64,000 bases of DNA from assembly GCF_022374895.2 (NCBI RefSeq), contig NZ_CP092423.2, forward strand, positions 1,922,001-1,986,000, written 5' to 3'. A program made the translations under genes and the position numbers. Positions 1 through 9,575 of this stretch are shown one piece after another. This DNA is from Mycobacterium lentiflavum (GTDB lineage Bacteria; Actinomycetota; Actinomycetes; Mycobacteriales; Mycobacteriaceae). Below the pieces are notes generated by a model. The model was not told where the DNA came from. It ran no database searches and worked only from the letters and a program-made list of their open reading frames with translations. The first letter of the stretch is position 1, and each line of letters opens with the position of its first letter.

Positions 1-167
1 ACGGCAAGGGCCAGATATTCGTTCGCGGCGAGGTGATCAAGACCGTTCCCGAAGCTCAGATCGTCGAGACGCTGATCGAAGAGGCGATGCGGTTGGCTTC
101 GGACATGGCTGGTGATAACGGTCCTGGCACAACAGCCAGCGGGACGCCGGTTGTCACCGTAAGCTGA
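1..167 (+). CDS. ispG: IspG (GcpE), 4-hydroxy-3-methylbut-2-enyl diphosphate synthase, C-terminal fragment
   Basis: Only the last 54 codons are present; the open frame begins at base 3 and stops at TGA 165-167. The tail reads [20 protein letters not shown] and matches the C-terminal end of mycobacterial IspG as I recall it. IspG is a [4Fe-4S] enzyme of the non-mevalonate isoprenoid pathway. The catalytic cysteines lie outside the window, so the call rests on the short tail and on the following genes, which are those downstream of gcpE in M. tuberculosis (Rv2868c then Rv2867c). Confidence 0.8.
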   Translation, partial: GKGQIFVRGEVIKTVPEAQIVETLIEEAMRLASDMAGDNGPGTTASGTPVVTVS

Positions 168-222
168 TAAGACCAGTTCGCTCTTGCTGGCCCTTCAGTT
201 CGCACCACAGAGAGTTCGCCAG

Positions 223-1077
223 ATGTCGGCTCCGCCCCTGTTTCGCCTCGTTGGCGACCGACGGGTGTCGGTGGTGCGTGACGCCGCCGCGGTGTGGCGG
301 GTACTCGACGAGGACCCGATCGGGTCCTGCATGGTCGCCTCCCGCGTCGCCGATCACGGCATCGACCCCGGCGCGATCGGCGGGGAGCTGTGGACCCGCC
401 GCGGCGCGGACGAGTCGCTGTGCTTCGCCGGTGCCAACCTGATCCCGCTGCGCGGGCTGCCGGCCGACCTGAATGCGTTCGCCGACGAGGCGATGAGCGG
501 GACGCGGCGCTGCTCCTCGCTGGTCGGGCGGGCCAGCCTGGTCCTGCCGATGTGGGAGCGGCTCGAGACGGCCTGGGGCCCGGCGCGTGACGTGCGCGAA
601 CGCCAACCGCTGATGGCGCTGGCCAAACATCCGATGTGTGACCTCGACCCCGAGGTGCGTCAGGTGCGGCCGGAGGAGCTGGACGCCTACCTGGTGGCCG
701 CGGTCGACATGTTCATCGGTGAGGTCGGCATCGACCCGCGCCTGGGCGACGGCGGCCGCGGCTACCGCCGCCGGGTGGCTAGCCTGATCGCCGCCGGGCG
801 CGCCTGGGCCCGCTTCGAGCACGGTCAGGTCGTTTTCAAGGCCGAGGTCGGATCGCAATCGCCCGCGGTCGGGCAGATCCAGGGCGTCTGGGTGCATCCG
901 GAGTGGCGCGGCCTGGGGCTCGGTGCGCGGGGTACCGCGATGCTGGCCGCCGTGATCGTCGGCAGCGGGCGCATCGCCAGCCTGTACGTGAACGACTTCA
1001 ACGAGGTGGCGCGCGCTGCCTACGCCCGGGTGGGCTTCGCCGAGGTCGGCACCTTCGCCACGGTCCTGCTCGACTAG
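223..1077 (+). CDS. GNAT-family N-acetyltransferase with N-terminal DUF4081 domain (Rv2867c-like)
   Basis: The 284-residue protein has the length I recall for Rv2867c. The N-terminal half resembles DUF4081. The C-terminal half is a GNAT fold: GQIQGVWVHPEWRGLGLGAR holds the acetyl-CoA pyrophosphate-binding Q/RxxGxG/A-type loop, followed by LYVNDFNEVARAAYARVGF, the usual GNAT strand 5 and helix. I chose ATG 223 (MSAPPLFRLV) over a TTG 39 bases upstream because it gives the family length and because GNAT/DUF4081 similarity begins there. Substrate unknown. It follows ispG by 55 bases and could be cotranscribed with it. Confidence 0.85.
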   Translation: MSAPPLFRLVGDRRVSVVRDAAAVWRVLDEDPIGSCMVASRVADHGIDPGAIGGELWTRRGADESLCFAGANLIPLRGLPADLNAFADEAMSGTRRCSSLVGRASLVLPMWERLETAWGPARDVRERQPLMALAKHPMCDLDPEVRQVRPEELDAYLVAAVDMFIGEVGIDPRLGDGGRGYRRRVASLIAAGRAWARFEHGQVVFKAEVGSQSPAVGQIQGVWVHPEWRGLGLGARGTAMLAAVIVGSGRIASLYVNDFNEVARAAYARVGFAEVGTFATVLLD

Positions 1078-1207
1078 CCGGGCTTTCAGGTTCGAGGTAC
1101 CCGGAAATCGCGGGAGCACGCCCACCGGAGGCCGTTGCCCGACATAACGGCGAGGTCTCGGTGTGTCGGCGGCTGTGCACCCGCCTGTGTTCTTAACATC
1201 AGTAACG

Positions 1208-3037
1208 ATGGCCACAAAAACCTCACCAGTATCAGTCGTGTCGGCGGCTACGGCACTGCTGCTCGTCGCGGCTGTGGCGCTGTCTGGATGCACGCCGCGG
1301 CCCGATGGTCCGGGCCCCGCCGCGGAGAAGTTCTTCCGCGCGTTGGCCATTGGCGACACCGCAACGGCCGCCCAACTCAGCGACAACCCGAACGAGGCTC
1401 GCGAGGCGCTCAACGCCGCCTGGGCCGGGCTGCAGGCCACCCATTTGGACGCGCAGATCCTCGGCTCGAAGTACGCCGAGGACACCGGCACGGTCAACTA
1501 CCGGTTCAGCTGGCATCTGCCGAAGAACCGGGTGTGGAGCTATGACGGCCAGCTGAAGATGGCCCGCGACGAGGGCCACTGGGAGGTCCGGTGGGCGCCC
1601 AACGGGTTGCACCCGAAGCTGGGGGAGCACCAGACGTTCGCGTTGCGCGCCGACGCGCCGCGGCGCGCCTCGGTGAACGAACTCGGCGGCAGCGACGTGC
1701 TGGCGCCGGGCTACCGTTATCACTACACGCTGGACGCCACCAAGGCCGGCCCGCCGCAGTCGTTGAGCTTCACCACCCACTCGATCGTCGACGTGCTGCG
1801 GCCGTTCAACGACACGCTGACCGACCCGCAGCTGCTCGCCGAGCGGGCCAGCTCGACGCCCAACCAGGTGGACCTGGGCGTCACGCTGCTTCCCGCCGAC
1901 AACGACAAGGTGTTTCCGGTGATCGGCCGGCTGCCCGGGATCGTGGTCACCCCGCAGGCCGACATGCTGGCGACCGACCCGCATTTCGCCCCCGCCGTCG
2001 TGGGCGAGGTCAAGAAGGCCGTGATCGACCAACTCGACGGTCAGGCTGGCTGGCGGGTGGTCAGCGTCAACCAGAACAACGTCGACGTCGCGGTGCTGCA
2101 TGAGGTCGAAGGGGCGCCGGCCCCGTCGGTGTCGATCACCTTGGACCGGATCGTGCAGAACGCCGCCCAGCGCGCGGTGGACAACAAGGGCGGCAAGGCG
2201 ATGATCGTCGCGATCAAGCCGTCGACGGGGGAGATCCTGGCGATCGCGCAGAACGGCGCGGCCGACGCCGACGGCCTGCCCGCCACCAACGGCCTGTTTC
2301 CGCCGGGGTCGACGTTCAAGATGGTCACCGCCGGCGCCGCCGTCGACCGCGACATGGCCACACCCAACTCGATGGTCGGCTGCCCGGGCCATCTGGACAT
2401 CGGCCACCGCACCATCCCCAACTACGGCGGATTCGACCTCGGCGTGGTGTCGATGTCTCGCGCGTTCGCCAGTTCCTGCAACACCACGTTCGCCGAATTG
2501 AGCAGCAGGATGCCGCCGCGGGGCCTGACGCAGACGGCCTCCCAATACGGGATCGGGGTCGACTACACGGTGGACGGCATCACTACCGTGACCGGGTCGG
2601 TGCCGCCGACGGTCGACCTGGCCGAGCGCACCGAAGACGGCTTCGGCCAGGGCCGGGTGCTGGCCAGCCCGTTCGGCATGGCCCTGGTGGCGGCCACCGT
2701 CGCCGCCGGGAAAACCCCGGTGCCGCAGTTGATCGCGGGCCGCCCGACGGCGGTCGAGGGTGACAGCGCTCCGATCAGCCCGAAGATGATCGACGCGCTG
2801 CGCCCGATGATGCGGCTCGTGGTGACCAATGGGACCGCCAAGGAGATCAACGGCTGCGGTGAGATCTACGGGAAGACCGGTGAGGCCGAGTTCCCGGGCG
2901 GCTCGCACTCCTGGTTCGCCGGGTACCGCGGCGATCTGGCCTTCGCGGCGCTGATCGTCGGGGGTGGCAGCTCGGAATGGGCGGTCCGGATGACGAAATT
3001 CATGTTCGAGTCGCTGCCGCCGGGCTATCTGACCTGA
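1208..3037 (+). CDS. Penicillin-binding lipoprotein, class B-like transpeptidase (Rv2864c-like)
   Basis: The 609-residue protein begins with a lipoprotein signal: a hydrophobic stretch from about residue 13 and lipobox LSGC with acceptor Cys28. A MecA_N/NTF2-like domain follows. The transpeptidase domain has all three active-site motifs: S368-T-F-K (SxxK), S423-C-N (SxN) and K556-T-G. It should crosslink peptidoglycan at the outer face of the membrane. ATG 1208 was preferred to an upstream in-frame start at 1163 because it places the basic residue and signal peptide correctly. The call is strong at family level; the exact physiological role (a D,D-transpeptidase) is known only from homologues. 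Confidence 0.92.
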   Translation: MATKTSPVSVVSAATALLLVAAVALSGCTPRPDGPGPAAEKFFRALAIGDTATAAQLSDNPNEAREALNAAWAGLQATHLDAQILGSKYAEDTGTVNYRFSWHLPKNRVWSYDGQLKMARDEGHWEVRWAPNGLHPKLGEHQTFALRADAPRRASVNELGGSDVLAPGYRYHYTLDATKAGPPQSLSFTTHSIVDVLRPFNDTLTDPQLLAERASSTPNQVDLGVTLLPADNDKVFPVIGRLPGIVVTPQADMLATDPHFAPAVVGEVKKAVIDQLDGQAGWRVVSVNQNNVDVAVLHEVEGAPAPSVSITLDRIVQNAAQRAVDNKGGKAMIVAIKPSTGEILAIAQNGAADADGLPATNGLFPPGSTFKMVTAGAAVDRDMATPNSMVGCPGHLDIGHRTIPNYGGFDLGVVSMSRAFASSCNTTFAELSSRMPPRGLTQTASQYGIGVDYTVDGITTVTGSVPPTVDLAERTEDGFGQGRVLASPFGMALVAATVAAGKTPVPQLIAGRPTAVEGDSAPISPKMIDALRPMMRLVVTNGTAKEINGCGEIYGKTGEAEFPGGSHSWFAGYRGDLAFAALIVGGGSSEWAVRMTKFMFESLPPGYLT

Positions 3038-3079
3038 AGCTTTTCGGTCCGGGGACCCGTTACGGCGTAAATTGCGAGC

Positions 3080-3664
3080 ATGACGGATAGTGGCGGGGAC
3101 ATGGTGACGCTGCGCGTCTCCGATGCGGACCGCAACGGCACCATGCGGCGGCTGCACAACGCGGTTGCGCTCGGGCTGATCGATATCGACGAGTTCGAGC
3201 AGCGCTCGACGCGGGTGTCCTACGCGCGCACCCAGGGCGAACTGGACGGCCTGGTCGGTGACCTGCCCGGGCCGGGCGCGATCGTCACCTCGGCGGCGGA
3301 TCGGATCGAGCTGCGTGGCTGGGCCGGCTCGCTGCGGCGGCACGGCGAATGGACGGTGCCCACCCGATTGGCGCTGGTACGGCGGCTGGGTTCGGTCAAA
3401 CTCGAGCTGACCAAGGCCCGGTTCGCCGGCCCGGTGGTGGTCGTCGAGCTCGACGTGCGGTTCGGCTCGGTCGACATCTGGCTGCCGGATGGCGCCAGCG
3501 CCTCGATCGACGACGTCGAGGTCTACGTCGGCAGTGCTCGCGACCGCCGCAAGGACGCCCCCGGCGAGGGCAGGCCGCACGTGGTGCTGGCCGGGCGAGT
3601 GGTGTGCGGCTCGGTGACCATCCACGGACCGCGCCGCGCGCTGCTGCGTCGCCGCAAGGCCTGA
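3080..3664 (+). CDS. DUF1707 domain protein (Rv2862c-like)
   Basis: A 194-residue soluble protein, the length I recall for Rv2862c. The N-terminal 60 residues ([20 protein letters not shown] onward) carry the DUF1707 signature, with the typical [12 protein letters not shown] pattern. The C-terminal half is rich in beta strand and resembles the LiaF-like 'cell wall-active antibiotic response' domain ([20 protein letters not shown]). No membrane segment is visible. It lies 42 bases after the penicillin-binding lipoprotein, which is compatible with a cell-envelope role, but function is not established. Confidence 0.85.
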   Translation: MTDSGGDMVTLRVSDADRNGTMRRLHNAVALGLIDIDEFEQRSTRVSYARTQGELDGLVGDLPGPGAIVTSAADRIELRGWAGSLRRHGEWTVPTRLALVRRLGSVKLELTKARFAGPVVVVELDVRFGSVDIWLPDGASASIDDVEVYVGSARDRRKDAPGEGRPHVVLAGRVVCGSVTIHGPRRALLRRRKA

Positions 3665-3670
3665 CACGCG

Positions 3671-3703
3671 TCGCGTGTGCGTCAGCGGTTTCGCGTGTGC
3701 GTC
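3671..3703. repeat. Short direct repeat, two copies of a 13-mer
   Basis: TCGCGTGTGCGTC occurs at 3671-3683 and again at 3691-3703, a 20-base period, just after the DUF1707 stop codon. The rest of 3665-3809 has no convincing ORF or hairpin. Function unknown. Confidence 0.6.
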
Positions 3704-3809
3704 GACGTCGGGAAAACGGGCGAGATGCCGTCCTGCGGACACACTCGACGCCCCTGATGCACCGGCGATGGCCGACACGCAGCCGAAAGGCGCGATTAAG
3801 CTAGCGAGC

Positions 3810-4667
3810 ATGCCTGTTCGCACCGCGCTTTCACCCGGCGTGTTGTCCCCGACTCTGCCGGTGCCCAACCGCATCCCGCGCCCCGAGTATGCATGGAAGC
3901 CCACCGCCAAGGAGGGCACCGAGCCGTGGGTGCAGACGCCCGAGGTGATCGAGAAGATGCGCGTCGCGGGCCGGATTGCGGCCGGTGCGCTGCAAGAGGC
4001 GGGCAAGGCGGTCGCGCCCGGCGTGACCACCGACGAGCTGGACCGCATCGCGCACGAGTACATGGTGGACAACGGCGCCTACCCGTCGACCCTGGGCTAC
4101 AAGGGCTACCCGAAGTCCTGTTGCACGTCGCTCAACGAGGTGATCTGCCACGGCATCCCGGACTCGACGGTGGTCGAAGACGGCGACATCGTCAACATCG
4201 ACGTCACCGCCTACATCGACGGCGTGCACGGTGACACCAACGCGACGTTTCTGGCCGGGGATGTGTCCGAGGAACACCGGCTGCTCGTCGAGCGCACGCG
4301 TGAGGCGACGATGCGCGCGATCAACGCCGTCAAACCCGGACGCGCGCTTTCGGTCGTCGGCCGCGTCATCGAGGCATACGCAAATCGGTTCGGGTACAAC
4401 GTAGTTCGCGACTTCACCGGCCACGGCATCGGCACCACGTTTCACAACGGGCTGGTCGTGCTGCACTACGACCAGCCGTCGGTCACCACCGAGATCCAAC
4501 CGGGAATGACGTTCACGATCGAACCGATGATCAATCTCGGCTCGCTGGACTACGAGATCTGGGACGACGGCTGGACCGTGGTCACCAAGGACCGCAAGTG
4601 GACCGCACAGTTCGAGCACACCCTGCTGGTCACCGACACCGGCGCCGAAATCCTCACTTCGGTATAG
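3810..4667 (+). CDS. mapB: Methionine aminopeptidase, type I (MapB)
   Basis: 285 residues, the same length I recall for M. tuberculosis MapB (Rv2861c). It removes the initiator Met from nascent proteins. The fold's metal ligands are visible in order: [20 protein letters not shown] (two Asp), [10 protein letters not shown] (His), FTIEPM (Glu) and [10 protein letters not shown] (Glu). The N-terminal extension of about 40 residues ([20 protein letters not shown]...) is a proline-rich linker of the type found in actinobacterial type Ic enzymes. I chose ATG 3810 over the longer frame from 3675 because the family length starts here. Confidence 0.95.
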   Translation: MPVRTALSPGVLSPTLPVPNRIPRPEYAWKPTAKEGTEPWVQTPEVIEKMRVAGRIAAGALQEAGKAVAPGVTTDELDRIAHEYMVDNGAYPSTLGYKGYPKSCCTSLNEVICHGIPDSTVVEDGDIVNIDVTAYIDGVHGDTNATFLAGDVSEEHRLLVERTREATMRAINAVKPGRALSVVGRVIEAYANRFGYNVVRDFTGHGIGTTFHNGLVVLHYDQPSVTTEIQPGMTFTIEPMINLGSLDYEIWDDGWTVVTKDRKWTAQFEHTLLVTDTGAEILTSV

Positions 4668-4681
4668 CAAGCCGTGAGCGC

Positions 4682-6181
4682 TTGAACGGCGCGCTGCTGG
4701 TCGCGGGCACCAGCTCCGATGCCGGCAAATCGGTGGTCGTCGCGGGCCTGTGCCGGCTGCTGGCCCGCACCGGGACACGGGTCGCGCCGTTCAAGGCCCA
4801 GAACATGTCCAACAACTCCGCGGTCACCGTCGAGGGCGGCGAAATCGGCCGCGCCCAGGCCATTCAGGCCCGGGCGGCGGGGCTGGAGCCCAGCGTGCGG
4901 TTCAACCCGATTCTGCTGAAGCCGGGCAGCGACCGGACATCGCAGCTGGTGGTTCGGGGTCAAGTCGCCGGCTCGGTCAGCGCGGCAAGCTATTTCGAGC
5001 ATCGCGACCGGCTCACAGGAGTCGTCGCCGACGAGTTGGCTTCGCTGCGTGACGAATTCGATGTAGTGATCTGTGAAGGGGCCGGCTCGCCGGCCGAAAT
5101 CAACTTGCGCGCCACGGATTTAGCCAACATGGGGTTGGCCAGGGCCGCGAACCTGCCCGTCGTCCTGGTTGGCGACATCGACCGCGGCGGCCTGCTGGCG
5201 CATCTGTTCGGCACGGTCGCCGTGCTCGACCCCGACGACCAGGCACTGATCGCGGGCTTCATCGTCAACAAGTTTCGCGGCGACCTCGCGCTGCTGGCGC
5301 CCGGCCTGCGCCAACTCCACGAAATGACCGGCCGCCCGACCTATGGGGTGTTGCCCTACGCCGACGAGCTCTGGCTGGATGCCGAGGACTCGCTGTCGGT
5401 GCTCGCGCATCGCGTCGTCGGCAGGCCGGCGGCCCCGCGCGGTGGCGAGTGGCTCAAGGTCGCCGCCGTCCGGCTGCCCCGGATCTCCAACTCGACCGAC
5501 GTCGAGGCGCTGGCCTGCGAGCCCGGTGTGCTGGTGCGGTGGACCGCCGACCCGGCCGACCTGGCCGACGCCGACCTGGTCGTGCTGCCCGGCAGCAAGG
5601 CCACCGTCGCCGACCTGGGTTGGCTGCGCGATCACGGCCTGGCCGACGCGATCACCGACCACGTCCGAGGTGGCAAGCCGGCGTTGGGCATCTGCGGGGG
5701 ATTCCAGATGCTGGGCCGGCGCATCGACGACCCGGTGGAATCCGGGAACGGGGAAGTGGCCGGGCTGGGGGTGCTGGATGCCGACATCGTCTTCGGCGAG
5801 CACAAGACGCTGCGCCGCTGGCAGCGGCCGCTGCACGGCTACGAAATCCATCACGGGCAGCTCGTCCGGTGCGCCGAGGCCGCCTGGTTCGAGGTCGACT
5901 CGCAGCCACATGGTTTCGTGCGGGGCGCGGTCTTCGGCACGCATTGGCACGGCCTGCTGGACAACGACGGCTTTCGCCGCGACTGGCTGACCGAGGTGGC
6001 CGCGGCCGCCGGACGGACAAAGTTCGTTGTCGCCGACGACACCAACGTCGTGGCGCGACGCGACGCCCAACTGGACGTGGCCGCCGAATTGCTGGCGTCT
6101 CATCTCGACATGGACGCCGTCCTCGGCCTGCTCGACGGCCCGCCGCCGCGGCCACGCCTCGCGAGCCGGCTGGGGTCGTAG
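4682..6181 (+). CDS. cobQ: Cobyric acid synthase CobQ
   Basis: A 499-residue ATP- and glutamine-dependent amidotransferase that amidates adenosylcobyrinic acid a,c-diamide during cobalamin synthesis. The N-terminal dethiobiotin-synthetase-like domain has [20 protein letters not shown] (P-loop) and [11 protein letters not shown]. The C-terminal class I glutaminase domain has nucleophile Cys in [11 protein letters not shown] and His in YEIHHGQLV. The start is set at TTG 4682, 14 bases after the mapB stop, because the P-loop domain begins immediately and the upstream part of the frame overlaps mapB. The gene stands apart from cobO-cobB-cysG, which lie about 28 kb away. Confidence 0.9.
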   Translation: MNGALLVAGTSSDAGKSVVVAGLCRLLARTGTRVAPFKAQNMSNNSAVTVEGGEIGRAQAIQARAAGLEPSVRFNPILLKPGSDRTSQLVVRGQVAGSVSAASYFEHRDRLTGVVADELASLRDEFDVVICEGAGSPAEINLRATDLANMGLARAANLPVVLVGDIDRGGLLAHLFGTVAVLDPDDQALIAGFIVNKFRGDLALLAPGLRQLHEMTGRPTYGVLPYADELWLDAEDSLSVLAHRVVGRPAAPRGGEWLKVAAVRLPRISNSTDVEALACEPGVLVRWTADPADLADADLVVLPGSKATVADLGWLRDHGLADAITDHVRGGKPALGICGGFQMLGRRIDDPVESGNGEVAGLGVLDADIVFGEHKTLRRWQRPLHGYEIHHGQLVRCAEAAWFEVDSQPHGFVRGAVFGTHWHGLLDNDGFRRDWLTEVAAAAGRTKFVVADDTNVVARRDAQLDVAAELLASHLDMDAVLGLLDGPPPRPRLASRLGS

Positions 6182-6258
6182 CGCCGGCGGCTCGCGCGAC
6201 CGCCGGGAGAAACCTCGCGCGGTGTCAATATTGGCTGTAGCGTGCGTAAGTGCCCTCG

Positions 6259-6813
6259 ATGATGACCACGCTCGACGGCTTTCCCGTTCCGGTGGGCGTG
6301 TCCGGTCCCGAGAAGGGTGTCGTCGTCGTCATCCTCGGCGATGAACAGCGGGAGTTAGCCGCTTATGACGCGGTCTGTGAGCGCCTCCACACCGCATCGC
6401 TTCGCACCATTGTCATCGGCCTCGACCCCCGGCTGACCCCGAAGTCGGTGATCGGCATCCTCGACGGACTGGGTATCGGCTGGGCCGTCGTGGTGGGCGA
6501 CCGCGCCGGCGGCGACATCGCCTGGGAGCTCGCGGCGACCAAGCTGGGCCGGTTCGTCGGCCTGGTCGTCGTCGACCGCGGACACCCCTGCGTGGCCGAC
6601 GTCAACGGCGTGGTCCGCGACGACCACTGCCCCCCGGTCGAGATCGGCACCACCGTCCTGGTCAGCACCCCGGGCGGACGGACGGTCGCCCGCAACAGTC
6701 AACGGTTCGTCTACGCCGACTACCGCAGCGTGGACATGCTCGGACGGCGCAACGCCCAGGAGTCGACCGCCCAATTGGCGGCCGAGATCGTCCTGCGCAC
6801 CAGCACCTGGTAG
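6259..6813 (+). CDS. Small alpha/beta-hydrolase-like protein, function unknown
   Basis: A 184-residue protein whose layout looks like the core of an alpha/beta hydrolase: a VVVVILGDEQRELAAYDAVC opening, TIVIGLD, then VVVGDRAGGDIAWELAA at the nucleophile elbow. The elbow reads GDRAGG, without the Ser of the usual GxSxG, so catalysis is doubtful. C-terminal part has VLVSTPGGRTVARN. GTG 6250 is an alternative start three codons upstream. It sits 77 bases after cobQ and 66 bases before the amidotransferase gene. I do not recognise a specific orthologue. Confidence 0.6.
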   Translation: MMTTLDGFPVPVGVSGPEKGVVVVILGDEQRELAAYDAVCERLHTASLRTIVIGLDPRLTPKSVIGILDGLGIGWAVVVGDRAGGDIAWELAATKLGRFVGLVVVDRGHPCVADVNGVVRDDHCPPVEIGTTVLVSTPGGRTVARNSQRFVYADYRSVDMLGRRNAQESTAQLAAEIVLRTSTW

Positions 6814-6879
6814 GCCTGCCCGGCCGGCATACGTTTGGCGACAGCGTGGTCGCGCAGTCAAGGAAAGGATGCCTGCGGC

Positions 6880-7626
6880 GTGAACGCCTCTGGAACGCGT
6901 CGGCCGGTCATCGGCCTGACCAGCTATCTCGAGCAAGTGCAGTCCGACGGTTGGGACATCCCGGCGGGATACCTGGGTGCCAACTACTTCGAGGGTGTCA
7001 TCAAGGCGGGCGGTATCGCGGTGCTACTGCCGCCCCAGCCGGCGGATCCCGACATCGCCGAGAGCGTGCTCGACCACCTCGACGGGCTGATCATCACCGG
7101 TGGCTATGACGTTGACCCGGCCGCCTATGGCCAGCAACCGCATCCGAAGACCGACGCGCCCCGCACGGTCCGCGACGAGTTCGAGTTCGCGCTGTTGCGG
7201 GCCGCACTGGGCCGCGGCCTCCCGGTGCTGGGCATCTGCCGCGGCACGCAGATGCTCAATGTCGCATTCGGCGGAACCCTGCATCAGCATCTGCCCGATG
7301 TCCTCGGCCACCGCGGGCATCATGCGGGCTACGGGCGCTTCACCAAGTTGCCGGTCACCACGGTCGCGGGGACCAGGCTCGCCGCGCTGCTCGGTGAGTC
7401 CGCCGACGCCTGGTGCTATCACCACCAGGCCGTCGACAAGGTCGGTGACGGCCTGATCGTCAGCGCCTGGGACGCCGACGGCGTCGTCGAGGGGCTGGAG
7501 GTACCCGGGGAGAACTTCGTGGTGTGCGTGCAGTGGCATCCCGAACAGTTCCTCGAGGACCTGCGGCTGTTCCGGGCGATCGTCGACGCCGCGAGTTCCT
7601 ATGCGTCGAGCACCCGGGTGGCCTAA
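6880..7626 (+). CDS. Class I glutamine amidotransferase / gamma-glutamyl-GABA hydrolase-like (Rv2859c-like)
   Basis: 248 residues of the peptidase C26 (PuuD-like) family. The catalytic Cys is C120 in VLGICRGTQMLNVAFGGTLH, and the His-Glu pair is in QWHPEQFLED. ITGGYDVDPAAYG is the family's substrate-pocket strand. Such enzymes hydrolyse gamma-glutamyl amides, for example of GABA or polyamines; the real substrate is not shown by sequence. GTG 6880 is the start: AAGGAAAGGA lies 10 bases upstream, while the ATG at 6869 closes after four codons. In M. tuberculosis, as I recall, this gene neighbours glnA4 and aldC; neither is here. Confidence 0.88.
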   Translation: MNASGTRRPVIGLTSYLEQVQSDGWDIPAGYLGANYFEGVIKAGGIAVLLPPQPADPDIAESVLDHLDGLIITGGYDVDPAAYGQQPHPKTDAPRTVRDEFEFALLRAALGRGLPVLGICRGTQMLNVAFGGTLHQHLPDVLGHRGHHAGYGRFTKLPVTTVAGTRLAALLGESADAWCYHHQAVDKVGDGLIVSAWDADGVVEGLEVPGENFVVCVQWHPEQFLEDLRLFRAIVDAASSYASSTRVA

Positions 7627-7692
7627 CGGGGCTGTGGCCATTCGGCGGTTCGGTAAGCGGGCAACACCAGAGTCACGCACTCCGACGATGGC

Positions 7693-8826
7693 TCACGCGG
7701 CGAAGACGATGAGCGGTATCGCCATTTCGGCCGCGCTGGCCCCGCCGTGAAACCCGATGAGGCGGGCCGCTTCCGGGGGCTCGCGCTTGCTGGCCAGCAC
7801 CGCGGTGTCGCCGGTGCAGATCACGACGACGTCGCCAATGCGCGCCAGATGCCCCGGATCGACCGGCCCGAACATTCCGGTGGCCACCGCCTGGTCGCGA
7901 CTGTAGACCTGGGCCCGCCCGTCCAGCAGCGCGGTCCACGTCGCCTGCACATCGACCGCGGCGCCCGGTTCGGTGTGCAGGTAGCGGACCCGCGGTTCAC
8001 CCGCGACCACCCGGATGCCCGCGCCCAGCCGAGCGTCGGTGTCCAGGTCGATGCGGGCCTGGGGCGCAACGTTGAGGCCGCCGTGATCGGCGGTCACCAG
8101 CAGCGCCGCGTTCGCCGGGAGGGCGTCGAGGAGGTGAGCCAGCAACGCGTCGACCCGCGCGGCCGCCGCAAGCCAGTGCGGTGATCCGATGCCGAACACG
8201 TGGGCGGCGGTGTCCAGGTCGGCGGTGTAGCCGTAGACCAGCCCGGGTGCCGCGCGCAGCTCGTCGATGACCAGCCCGGCGTAGTCGTCGTCGGGGTTGC
8301 TCGGGCGAAAATCGGCGCCGCGGTACGCCGCATCCGTCAATCCGCTGCCCATGAACAACGCCGGCAGCACCGCCCGCGCGGCAACCCCGCATCGCTGCAG
8401 CCGCTCGAACCAGGTCGGCAACGGCTGCCACTGCGCCGACGGCGGGTCCGAGCGCCAATAGATGTGGGTGAGTACCCGTTCGGTGCCCGGGACGTTGACG
8501 GTGAAGCCGAGGATGCCGTGCTCGCCGGGTGGTGCGCCGGTACCCAGCGACACCAGGCTGCTCGGCGTGGTCGATGGGAAGGTGCACGTGAGTTGGGTCA
8601 GCCGCCCCGCGCCGCCGGCCAGCACCGAGGCCAGCAGCGGCGCGCTGCCCGCCAACTCCGGTAACAGGTGCCAGCCCAGTCCGTCCACCAGCACGACGGC
8701 GACCCGATCAACTTGCTTCCCAACCGATTCCGTGACCCCCAACCGGTCGACGGCATCCGGCACGCTCAGCAACGCGGCCGCCGCTGGAAGCACGTCGCAC
8801 AGGGAGCCGAGCGCGGGACCAGCCAT
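7693..8826 (-). CDS. Type I phosphodiesterase / nucleotide pyrophosphatase (alkaline phosphatase superfamily)
   Basis: 377 residues. The metal site of the alkaline phosphatase superfamily is recognisable: Asp in VVLVDGLGWH, a Thr/Ser nucleophile in FPSTTPSSLVSLGTG, then DLDTAAHVFG and LLVTADHGGLNV with Asp and His ligands. No signal peptide, so probably cytoplasmic. It hydrolyses a phosphodiester or phosphonate, but the substrate cannot be read. It lies 18 bases downstream of the last hydrogenase-cluster gene on the same strand, so it may be cotranscribed by read-through. It converges with the amidotransferase gene. I see no clear terminator hairpin in 7627-7692. Confidence 0.82.
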   Translation of the reverse strand: MAGPALGSLCDVLPAAAALLSVPDAVDRLGVTESVGKQVDRVAVVLVDGLGWHLLPELAGSAPLLASVLAGGAGRLTQLTCTFPSTTPSSLVSLGTGAPPGEHGILGFTVNVPGTERVLTHIYWRSDPPSAQWQPLPTWFERLQRCGVAARAVLPALFMGSGLTDAAYRGADFRPSNPDDDYAGLVIDELRAAPGLVYGYTADLDTAAHVFGIGSPHWLAAAARVDALLAHLLDALPANAALLVTADHGGLNVAPQARIDLDTDARLGAGIRVVAGEPRVRYLHTEPGAAVDVQATWTALLDGRAQVYSRDQAVATGMFGPVDPGHLARIGDVVVICTGDTAVLASKREPPEAARLIGFHGGASAAEMAIPLIVFAA

Positions 8827-8844
8827 GGCCCCAGTCTGGCACGG

Positions 8845-9555
8845 CTAAACGTGTGCCAGCCGTTGGCTGGTCACCCGCAGTTGCCGCTCGGTGCTCTCGG
8901 CCAGCGCACACACCTGCTGCGGGTCCAGCCGGCCACACAGCCGGCCCCAGTGCACCGCGACCTCGTCGCCGACGGCCACGTCCGGCACCGCGCTGTACCC
9001 GTCGGCCCAGACGTCGAGCCATCGCCGCGACGGCTCGCCCAGTGTGAGCATCTGCCCATCGCAGACCAGCCGCCGGCACCTCACCTCGACGTCGGCACCG
9101 GTTCGGGAAACGACTGTGCCCCAGCTGATTCGGCAGTTGTCCAGCACACCGAGCGGATGTTCGTCCATGCCGCGACCGAGGAACCGTGTCCACGGGTACA
9201 CGCCGAACACATGAAAGCTGTGGTTGCCGGCCGCTTCGCGCGCCAGCTCCGATGTCAGGTGTGACCAGTAGCGGCCGGCCTGCGGGCCGATGATCGCCAG
9301 CAAAGCGTCGTAGAAATCCCGGGAATCGATGCCGGCGCCGATCCCGCCGCCGAGCCAATACGATTCGACGAGGCGATGATCGAGCGGGTCGGCGATACCC
9401 GTCAGCGCGGACAACACCCGCAGATACGGCCAGGCCCCGGAGAACTTCGTCGCCGCGGCACGCACGTGATCGACCGAGCCGTCACGCAGGGTGGCACCCA
9501 GCGGGGGTCCGCAGTAGCCCAGTGCGTTGGGCGCATACGCGTAGCGGGCGAACAT
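8845..9555 (-). CDS. DUF6390-like protein, last gene of the hydrogenase island
   Basis: 236 residues, starting MFARYAYAPNALGYCGPPLG. It resembles the family I know as DUF6390, found beside actinobacterial [NiFe]-hydrogenase genes. Internal features are FSGAWPYLRVLSAL, SYWLGGGIGAG and a repeated HxFxVYPW motif (NHSFHVFGVYPW). The C-terminal half has two Cys-containing beta stretches (CRRLVCDGQML). No membrane segments. ATG 9555 lies 20 bases after the hypD stop. Position at the end of the hyp genes suggests a maturation or assembly role; this is inference only. Confidence 0.65.
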   Translation of the reverse strand: MFARYAYAPNALGYCGPPLGATLRDGSVDHVRAAATKFSGAWPYLRVLSALTGIADPLDHRLVESYWLGGGIGAGIDSRDFYDALLAIIGPQAGRYWSHLTSELAREAAGNHSFHVFGVYPWTRFLGRGMDEHPLGVLDNCRISWGTVVSRTGADVEVRCRRLVCDGQMLTLGEPSRRWLDVWADGYSAVPDVAVGDEVAVHWGRLCGRLDPQQVCALAESTERQLRVTSQRLAHV

Positions 9556-9575
9556 CTGTGCGCCGCGGATATCGG

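Noticed and set aside
3665..3809. N-terminal extension of mapB from 3675
   Set aside because: The extension has no similarity to aminopeptidases, and the ATG at 3810 gives the family length.
1232..4072. 946-codon open frame on the minus strand
   Set aside because: It lies opposite the penicillin-binding lipoprotein, DUF1707 and mapB genes, all with clear motifs. Its product is a low-complexity His/Arg/Gly mixture typical of antisense frames in GC-rich DNA.
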